From: Pseudomonas extremaustralis
GTDB taxonomy: Bacteria; Pseudomonadota; Gammaproteobacteria; Pseudomonadales; Pseudomonadaceae
Reading direction: 5' to 3'
Assembly (NCBI RefSeq): GCF_900102035.1
Contig: NZ_LT629689.1
Coordinates: forward strand, 4,758,001-4,822,000
DNA: 64,000 nt
Shown: positions 58,921-64,000 of the stretch, in pieces
How positions within the stretch are numbered: position 1 is the stretch's first letter
Layout: every line of letters begins with the position of its first letter
Notes under the pieces: generated by a model
Told to the model about the DNA's origin: nothing
Databases searched by the model: none
The model's input: the letters and a program-made list of their open reading frames with translations, nothing else
Program-made: the position numbers and the translations under genes

Positions 58921-59769
58921 TCAGCGCTGCATGCCCCAGCGCTTGACCGTCAAGCGTTCGAAAGTGTCGAACACCAGGTTTTCCACCAGCAGGCCGATCA
59001 GGATCACCACCGCCAACCCGGCGAATACCTTGTCGGTGTACAGCTCATTGCGGTTCTGGAAGATGTACCAGCCCAGGCCGCCCTTGCCGCTGGTTGCACC
59101 GAACACCAGCTCGGCGGCGATCAACGTGCGCCAGGCGAATGCCCAGCCGATTTTCAGGCCGGCGAGGATCGACGGCAGTGCCGCCGGGATCAGGATGAAC
59201 AGCACAAAGCGCATGCCCTTCAACCCGTAGTTGCGACCGGCCATGCGCAGGGTTTCGGACACCCCGCGAAACCCCGAATAGGTGTTGAGCGCCAATGCCC
59301 ACAATACCGAATGCACCAGCACGAAAATCAGGCTGTTCTGGCCCAGCCCAAACCACAACAGCGCCAGCGGCAGCAGGGCAATGGCCGGCAACGGGTTGAA
59401 CATCGAGGTCAGGGTGCTGAGCAAATCTCGGCCCAATTGCGTCGAGACCGCCAACGTGGTCAAGGCAAACGCCAGCACGATGCCGATCAGATAGCCCTTG
59501 ACCAGCACCACCAGCGAGATGCTGACTTTGCTGAGCAATTCGCCGCTCAGCAGCCCGTCGTAGAGCGCGTGAAACGTCTGCAAGAAGCTCGGCAGCAACA
59601 GGTCATTGTTCTGGTAGCGCGCAACGGCTTCCCAGAGGATCGCGAGCACGATCAGGATCAAGCCTTTGCGCAACCAGCCTTGTTGCCACAGGCGTTGGCG
59701 CAGTGGCAGTTCGCGTTCCACAGGGACGCTGAGCAGCGGTTCGAGGGTGATTTCATATTCCTGGCGCAT
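58921..59769 (-). CDS. ABC transporter permease, SsuC/TauC type
   Basis: 282 residues from ATG 59769 (MRQEYEITLEPLLS). About six membrane helices and the EAA-like loop LRMAGRNYGLKGMRFVLFIL place it with BPD_transp_1 permeases. The GATSGKGGLGWYIFQNRNEL segment and the C-terminal GLLVENLVFDTFERLTVKRW are typical of TauC/SsuC. CAGGAGC lies 5 bases upstream. It works with the ATPase encoded immediately upstream. No periplasmic binding protein is present in the operon, so the solute is unknown; sulfonates are a guess from the TauD-like neighbour. Confidence 0.9.
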   Translation of the reverse strand: MRQEYEITLEPLLSVPVERELPLRQRLWQQGWLRKGLILIVLAILWEAVARYQNNDLLLPSFLQTFHALYDGLLSGELLSKVSISLVVLVKGYLIGIVLAFALTTLAVSTQLGRDLLSTLTSMFNPLPAIALLPLALLWFGLGQNSLIFVLVHSVLWALALNTYSGFRGVSETLRMAGRNYGLKGMRFVLFILIPAALPSILAGLKIGWAFAWRTLIAAELVFGATSGKGGLGWYIFQNRNELYTDKVFAGLAVVILIGLLVENLVFDTFERLTVKRWGMQR

Positions 59770-59794
59770 GGACGCTCCTGAAAAAAGTAACGCC

Positions 59795-60646
59795 TTAGTA
59801 AGCGATGCGGATATCGGCGAAGCCCAACTCACGTTCGGCTTCGGGCGCTTCATCGAACAGCAGGCGATGAATCCTTCGCGCCGAGGCCTGGAACTCCACA
59901 CCGCCAAGGCTGTGCAGATCGTATTGATGGCTGTGGATTTCCGCGCGCACGCGCCCGGGATGGGGCGACAGCAACAGGATGCGATTGCCCACCACCAGCG
60001 CCTCTTCGATGGAGTGGGTGACAAACAGCAAGGTGAAACGCACCTCTTCCCAGAGCTGCAGCAACTCTTCCTGCATCTTGCGTCGGGTCAGGGCATCGAG
60101 GGCGGCGAAGGGTTCGTCCATCAGCAGGATTTTCGGCTGCATGGCCAGGGCGCGGGCGATCGCCACGCGGGCTTTCATGCCGCCGGAAAGCGTGTGGGGA
60201 TAGGCGTCGGCAAAGGCGCTGAGACCGACTTTGTCGAGGTAGTGCAGCGCCCGCTGTTCGGCTTCGCGACGCGGCAGGGTTTTCGACGCCAGCAGCGGAA
60301 ACATCACATTCTGTTTGACGGTTTTCCACGGCGGTAATTGGTCGAATTCCTGGAACACCACGATGCGGTCCGGGCCCGGCTGTTCGACCTTCTGCCCCAG
60401 CAGGCGGATCTCGCCTTCACAGGGTTTGATAAACCCGGCGATGGACTTGAGCAAGGTGGACTTGCCACACCCAGAGGGGCCGAGCAATACGTAGCGATCG
60501 GCCGGGTCGATCTCGAAACTGACCTGGTGCGTGGCCCGCACCACGCGCTCGGGGGTACGGTATTCCAGGCTGACGTTATCCACCGCCAGCAACGGGGCGG
60601 TGGTGTGCGGGTTGCTGGCCGTGTGGCCTTGCAAGGGTGCATTCAT
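59795..60646 (-). CDS. ABC transporter ATPase, SsuB/TauB type
   Basis: 283 residues. Walker A GPSGCGKST, Q-loop VFQEFDQLPPWKTVKQNV, signature LSGGMKARVAIARALA, Walker B ILLMDEPFAALDALTRRKMQ and the H-loop FVTHSIEEALVVG are intact. It energises the permease encoded 25 bp downstream. TauB and SsuB are the closest relatives by sequence feel. AAGGAAG lies close upstream of the ATG. The C-terminal 45 residues are longer than in TauB and may bind a regulatory ligand. Confidence 0.93.
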   Translation of the reverse strand: MNAPLQGHTASNPHTTAPLLAVDNVSLEYRTPERVVRATHQVSFEIDPADRYVLLGPSGCGKSTLLKSIAGFIKPCEGEIRLLGQKVEQPGPDRIVVFQEFDQLPPWKTVKQNVMFPLLASKTLPRREAEQRALHYLDKVGLSAFADAYPHTLSGGMKARVAIARALAMQPKILLMDEPFAALDALTRRKMQEELLQLWEEVRFTLLFVTHSIEEALVVGNRILLLSPHPGRVRAEIHSHQYDLHSLGGVEFQASARRIHRLLFDEAPEAERELGFADIRIAY

Positions 60647-60668
60647 CTCAACTTCCTTGCAGGGGCAA

Positions 60669-61562
60669 TCAGAAAGGCGCGTCGCCCTGGATGGTGGTGC
60701 GGTACAGCTTGCGGCGCAGATGGCTCGGGCAACCGGCGGCCAGGTGGATCAGCGAGCGGTTGTCCCAGAACACCAAGTCGTGGGGCTGCCATTGGTGGCG
60801 GTAGGTGTTTTCCGGCAACACGCTGTGGGCGTAGAGCTGGGCCAGCAGGTCGCGGCTTTCGTCTTCCGGCAAACCGATGATGCGAGTGGTGAAACCTTCG
60901 CTGACGAACAGGGCCTTGCGGCCAGTCTCCGGGTGAGTGCGCACAATGGGGTGCACCACTTCCGCCACTTGGGCCAGCTGTTCTGGCGTCAGCGTCGGGC
61001 GCCAATTGCCTTCGAATTTGGTTTCGCTGTAACGCGCGGTGTAGGAATGCGCGGCGTGGCGGCCGTCGACGGCTTTGCGCAGGTGTTCGGGCAACTGGTC
61101 CCAGGCTTTGTGCATGTCAGCGAACAACGTGTCGCCGCCTTCGGAGGGCAACTCCTGGGCATGTAGCATCGAGCCAAGGCTCGGCAGCTCTTTATAGGAA
61201 AGGTCCGAATGCCAGAATTTGCCCGCATCCCCCAGGCCGATGGACTGGCCATTCTCGATGATGTTGGAAACGATCAGGATTTCCGGGTGGTTGGCCAGTA
61301 GGAACTGCTTGAGCACGTGGATCTGCAGCACACCGAAACGTCGGCTGAAAGCGATCTGTTGTTCGGGCGTGATGCGCTGATCGCGGAACACAACAACGTG
61401 ATGGTCCAGGTGCGCACGGTGAATGCGCGCGAAATCCTGATCATTGACCCCACGGGATAAATCCAGACCGATGATTTCGGCACCCACGCTGCCGGGCAGT
61501 GGACGGATCTCGAAAGCTTGGGCGGTAGGGTTCGCTGTTGGAACAGTAGAGGTGGCGGACAT
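60669..61562 (-). CDS. TauD/TfdA-family Fe(II)/2-oxoglutarate dioxygenase
   Basis: 297 residues. The facial triad is visible: H and D in FWHSDLSYKELPS (HxD) and the distal H in NRSLIHLAAGCPSH, with the 2-oxoglutarate arginine in LRRKLYRTTIQG. SRGVNDQDFARIHRAHLDHH and VVVFRDQRITPEQQIAFSRR are typical TauD/TfdA segments. It hydroxylates a substrate next to a leaving group, as in taurine or 2,4-D catabolism. GGGAGTG precedes the ATG. First gene of the dioxygenase-ATPase-permease operon, divergent from a GntR regulator. Confidence 0.92.
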   Translation of the reverse strand: MSATSTVPTANPTAQAFEIRPLPGSVGAEIIGLDLSRGVNDQDFARIHRAHLDHHVVVFRDQRITPEQQIAFSRRFGVLQIHVLKQFLLANHPEILIVSNIIENGQSIGLGDAGKFWHSDLSYKELPSLGSMLHAQELPSEGGDTLFADMHKAWDQLPEHLRKAVDGRHAAHSYTARYSETKFEGNWRPTLTPEQLAQVAEVVHPIVRTHPETGRKALFVSEGFTTRIIGLPEDESRDLLAQLYAHSVLPENTYRHQWQPHDLVFWDNRSLIHLAAGCPSHLRRKLYRTTIQGDAPF

Positions 61563-61838
61563 GAGGTCACTCCCGGTCAGACAGGAGAGTGACTTTATAG
61601 ATATAAGAACCGCATTTTAAATACCGTTAACGAATATCGATATGCGGGAATGTACCGCTCAGGGGAAAGCCTGTTGAATCTGCGCGTAAGACGTCCTAAA
61701 GGCTGGCTGTGGGCGCTCGGAGCGCGGTGTTGAAGCGCTTACAAGCCGAAACCGTGCCCGTTTGACAAGCTTATGGGCAGTCTCTAGTGTGCATTGGATC
61801 CAATTAGCCAACATTCTAAAAAGGAGGAAAGCGTAACC
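61563..61838. promoter_or_regulatory. Divergent promoter region tauD-like / GntR
   Basis: 276 bp, AT-rich in its left half (ATAAGAACCGC, AATATCGATATGCG). It must serve the dioxygenase operon leftward and the GntR gene rightward. The ATTGGATCCAAT palindrome at 61793-61804 lies in it. Confidence 0.6.
61793..61804. promoter_or_regulatory. ATTGGATCCAAT operator candidate for the GntR/FCD regulator
   Basis: Perfect 12-bp palindrome 35 bp before the GntR start. From memory it is identical to the VanR operator of Caulobacter, a GntR/FCD family site. This supports binding by the adjacent FCD regulator; it does not show that the ligand is vanillate. Confidence 0.6.
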
Positions 61839-62537
61839 GTGACGCAGAAGTCGAACCCTTTGAACAGCATCAAGATCAGTGGTCCTATTCCGGCCCATCT
61901 CGCTCGCTCCATGATTGAAGAAACCTTGCGCAACGCCATCCTCGATGGTCGATTGCCCTGCGGCACAGCCATGCGCCAACAGGAGCTGGCCAGCCTGTTC
62001 GGGGTCAGTCGCATGCCGGTGCGTGAAGCCCTGCGCCAGCTGGAAGCCCAGTCACTGCTGCATGTGGTGATGCACAAAGGCGCTGTGGTTGCCCCATTGA
62101 TCGAGGATAACTCGGCCGAAACCTATGAGCTGCGCATGTTGCTGGAGTCTGAAGCGCTGCGCATGTCGATCCCCTTGCTCACCGAGGCCGATATCGCCGA
62201 GGCAGACGCGCTTATCCACGCATTGGAGCAAGAAAAGGACTACACCGAGATTGGTCGACTCAATCGCCTGTTTCACATGACCCTCTATGGCAAGGCCCCC
62301 AACCAGCGATTGCTCAAGTTGGTGGAGCATGGGTTGAATGAGGAAGAACGATTCCTGCGATTCAACCTTGAGGCCATGGGGCTCGGCGAAACGTCCCAGG
62401 AAGACCACCGTGAATTACTGCAATTGGTGGCGCAGAAAAAAGTCGGCGAAAGCATCCTCACACTGCGAAATCACTTGATGCGCGGGATGGAAGTGATCAC
62501 GACTTACCTCAATGGCCTGGACGTCGACGGCCAGTAA
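61839..62537 (+). CDS. GntR-family (FCD) transcriptional regulator
   Basis: 232 residues from GTG 61839, with AAGGAGGAAA about 11 bases upstream; the longer frame would begin with TTG 61794 inside the palindrome. The winged helix LARSMIEETLRNAILDGRLP, then LASLFGVSRMPVREALRQLE, is the FadR/VanR type. The FCD domain carries the metal-binding D/H residues (ELRMLLESEALRMSIPLL, LNRLFHMTLYG, EDHRELLQ, LRNHLMRGM). It likely controls itself and the divergent dioxygenase/ABC operon in response to an organic acid. Confidence 0.92.
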   Translation: MTQKSNPLNSIKISGPIPAHLARSMIEETLRNAILDGRLPCGTAMRQQELASLFGVSRMPVREALRQLEAQSLLHVVMHKGAVVAPLIEDNSAETYELRMLLESEALRMSIPLLTEADIAEADALIHALEQEKDYTEIGRLNRLFHMTLYGKAPNQRLLKLVEHGLNEEERFLRFNLEAMGLGETSQEDHRELLQLVAQKKVGESILTLRNHLMRGMEVITTYLNGLDVDGQ

Positions 62538-62867
62538 ACCCGCCTGGTTTTTTCGCGGTCCCTTACACTTCAAGCGCTGCGGTCCCTGCCTATACGGCGG
62601 GGCCTGCGACAAAGAAACTTCCCACTTCCGATAGAACAACTTACTGACAGCAATATTATTTGGAAAAACATCTAACACATTTATATGCTCGCCAACTTGT
62701 TTAACACGACTATCATCTTTTATTACTAAACCAGACTCCTCATTCAACCGCGGCCCTTGCACATCGGGCCTTACGTATCCTGTCCGGTTTACGCCTGCTT
62801 ATCTTTTTGCCGACCACAAAAGCCCATCGCTGTTTACAGCAGACGCAACAACTTATAGGCATCAACT
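62538..62867. promoter_or_regulatory. Promoter region of the mgo/pvf-type cluster
   Basis: 330 bp without a supported gene. AT-rich around 62640-62730, which fits a promoter for the following biosynthetic genes. No strong dyad or terminator seen. A minus-strand frame at 62415-62762 overlaps the GntR gene and is rejected. Confidence 0.5.
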
Positions 62868-63626
62868 ATGCACCAACCGTTACTTGAACAAAAAAAACTG
62901 CAGTTATGCAGCCATCCGTTATTTTCAGAAATAACTTCACTCCATAAGTTACAACTTTTTATGGAAAGTCATGTATTCGCGGTTTGGGACTTCATGACCC
63001 TGGCCAAGCGACTGCAACGGGACCTGACCTGCACCCACCTACCGTGGCTGCCGCCCGCCGACCCGCACGCCGCCCGCCTGATCAACGAGATCGTACTCGG
63101 TGAAGAATCAGACATTCATCCCCGACAGGGTCACTGCAGCCACTTCGAGCTGTACCTGGAAGCCATGACCGAAGCCGGCGCCAGCACCGCGGCGATCAAC
63201 CGTTTCGTTGCGCTGCTACGCAAGGGGCTGGAGGCGAGCGCGGCCTTGCACGAGGTTGACCCGCCGCCTGGCGTGGCCCGCTTCGTCAGCACCACCTTGC
63301 ACATGGCGGCGCACGCGCCCACTCACTGTGTAGCGGCAGCCTTTCTTCATGGCCGCGAGCATGTCATCCCCACCCTGTTCGAGCGCTTGCTGCAAACGGA
63401 TGATTTCATCCAACGCCAGGCCCCAATTTTGTGCGACTACCTCAAACGCCACATCGAACTGGACGCCGGGGATCATGGGCCGGCGGCGCAACAGTTGCTT
63501 GAGCGCCTGGTCAGCGCAGATCCGGCTTATCCGCAACAGGCCGGCGACACCGCCCTCGCCGCCGTGCAAAGCCGTATCACGTTCTGGAACGAGGTGCAGG
63601 TCTCGCTGCAAGAGGTGCGCCCATGA
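62868..63626 (+). CDS. mgoB: DUF3050 heme-oxygenase-like protein, MgoB/PvfA type
   Basis: 252 residues. The start HPLFSEITSLHKLQLFMESH followed by VFAVWDFMTLAKRLQRDLTC is the DUF3050 head, and NEIVLGEESDIHPRQGHCSH with FELYLEAMTEAG and HGREHVIPTLFERLL carries the glutamates and histidines expected of heme-oxygenase-like diiron proteins. Its stop overlaps the next start (ATGA). DUF3050 followed by an AurF-like N-oxygenase is the order of mgoBC in the mangotoxin regulatory cluster and pvfAB in Pseudomonas entomophila, which make diazeniumdiolate signals. Naming rests on this pairing; the NRPS gene would lie beyond the window. Confidence 0.8.
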   Translation: MHQPLLEQKKLQLCSHPLFSEITSLHKLQLFMESHVFAVWDFMTLAKRLQRDLTCTHLPWLPPADPHAARLINEIVLGEESDIHPRQGHCSHFELYLEAMTEAGASTAAINRFVALLRKGLEASAALHEVDPPPGVARFVSTTLHMAAHAPTHCVAAAFLHGREHVIPTLFERLLQTDDFIQRQAPILCDYLKRHIELDAGDHGPAAQQLLERLVSADPAYPQQAGDTALAAVQSRITFWNEVQVSLQEVRP

Positions 63627-64000
63627 ACATTGCCGACTACCTCTCCATCGCCGACGAATGGGAACGCCGCGCCACCATCCGTACACGCCCTCGCCGCGTG
63701 CTGGAAAACGATGACAGATTGATCTATCCGATGTGCCGGCAGCCTTTAGTGCTGAGTGCGACCTTTGTTGAACAGTGTCCGCAATGGCGCGACTTCGTGC
63801 TGCTGCAAAGCTTCTACAAATTCATCAACGACGTGGTGATCTTCGAAACCGAAATCGTCGACAAGACGGCGCGCAGCATTGCCAAGGCTCGCTTCTCGGT
63901 GCCCTTCCCCCTGGCCTGCCGCTATGACGCGATGACCGTCGTGGTGGACGAGGACTACCATGCCCTGGTCGCGTTGGACTTCCTGCAACAGACCGTGACC
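63623..64000 (+). CDS. mgoC: AurF-like diiron N-oxygenase, MgoC/PvfB type (cut by window end)
   Basis: The first 126 residues are present: MNIADYLSIADEWERRATIR, then RRVLENDDRLIYPMCRQPLV and FVLLQSFYKFINDVVIFETE, with DKTARSIAKARFSVPFPLAC. The early part of AurF-type p-aminobenzoate N-oxygenases reads like this; E in FETEIVD is a likely first iron ligand. In mgo/pvf clusters this enzyme oxidises the amino group used to form the N-hydroxylated, later diazeniumdiolate signal. It starts inside the stop of the DUF3050 gene. The rest, and the expected NRPS gene, are outside. Confidence 0.8.
   Translation, partial: MNIADYLSIADEWERRATIRTRPRRVLENDDRLIYPMCRQPLVLSATFVEQCPQWRDFVLLQSFYKFINDVVIFETEIVDKTARSIAKARFSVPFPLACRYDAMTVVVDEDYHALVALDFLQQTVT

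Noticed and set aside
61563..62537. Vanillate catabolism locus
   Set aside because: The operator and regulator are VanR-like, but no vanA or vanB gene is present.
62415..62762. 115-codon minus-strand frame
   Set aside because: Overlaps the 3' end of the GntR gene and has no family features.

Overview
The window looks like the chromosome of a fluorescent Pseudomonas. The GABA genes gabD and gabT, a pgaABCD operon, the start of an mgo/pvf-type cluster, a Pseudomonas-style REP palindrome and GC-rich coding with long open antisense frames all fit. No rRNA gene and no CRISPR array are visible. There is one tRNA, tRNA-Arg(CCG).

Layout. (1) 1-2351: gabT (cut by the window edge) and gabD on the minus strand, with a palindromic operator candidate upstream. 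(2) 2724-13471: tRNA-Arg(CCG) followed by a genomic island of about 10.7 kb. It is bounded by a 24-bp direct repeat of the tRNA 3' end and carries a tyrosine integrase, a serine recombinase with a GATAG-rich upstream region, two small unknown proteins, an HUH-endonuclease-like Rep candidate preceded by two hairpins, a three-gene minus-strand cassette (TIGR04255-like protein, unknown protein, permuted-papain candidate), small membrane/exported proteins and an XRE regulator with its own palindrome. The original tRNA terminator now lies beyond the far end of the island. (3) 13731-21306: an AraC regulator with a DMT exporter, then a catabolic locus of two FAD dehydrogenases, an IclR regulator, the tail of a lost transporter and a TIM-barrel isomerase, with four copies of a TGGAAT-N3-ATTCCA site. 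(4) 21373-23386: three lipoproteins. (5) 23436-29754: pgaABCD for the exopolysaccharide PNAG. (6) 29988-37410: a DUF945 protein, a membrane protein, and a MarR-controlled FUSC/DUF1656/HlyD/outer-membrane-factor efflux operon with an operator just upstream. (7) 37692-55963: a large surface-protein locus.

The surface-protein locus is the most striking part. It encodes a 1919-residue LEPR-XLL/DUF4347 protein with eleven Ig-like repeats, a TolC-type lipoprotein, a stand-alone APS kinase, a sulfotransferase and a GT39 glycosyltransferase. It also has an M50 protease fused to a HlyD arm (with a possible PqqD-like N-terminus), a GAF-like/HlyD protein, a periplasmic adaptor, and divergently a TPR exported protein and a DUF3142 protein. 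No ABC ATPase is present. I infer an ABC-less export and modification system that processes, glycosylates and sulfates a giant adhesin.

(8) 56043-58137: a tightly overlapping three-gene cassette (winged-helix protein, nucleotidyltransferase, PP2C phosphatase) with a near-perfect palindrome upstream. It reads like an uncharacterised toxin-antitoxin or defence module. (9) 58161-62537: a membrane protein, a TauD/TauB/TauC-like set without a binding protein, and a divergent GntR/FCD regulator with an ATTGGATCCAAT palindrome in the shared promoter. (10) 62868-64000: a DUF3050 protein and an AurF-like diiron N-oxygenase (cut by the window end), matching the first two genes of mgo/pvf diazeniumdiolate signal clusters.

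All calls come from reading translations and motifs by eye; no database search or structure prediction was run.
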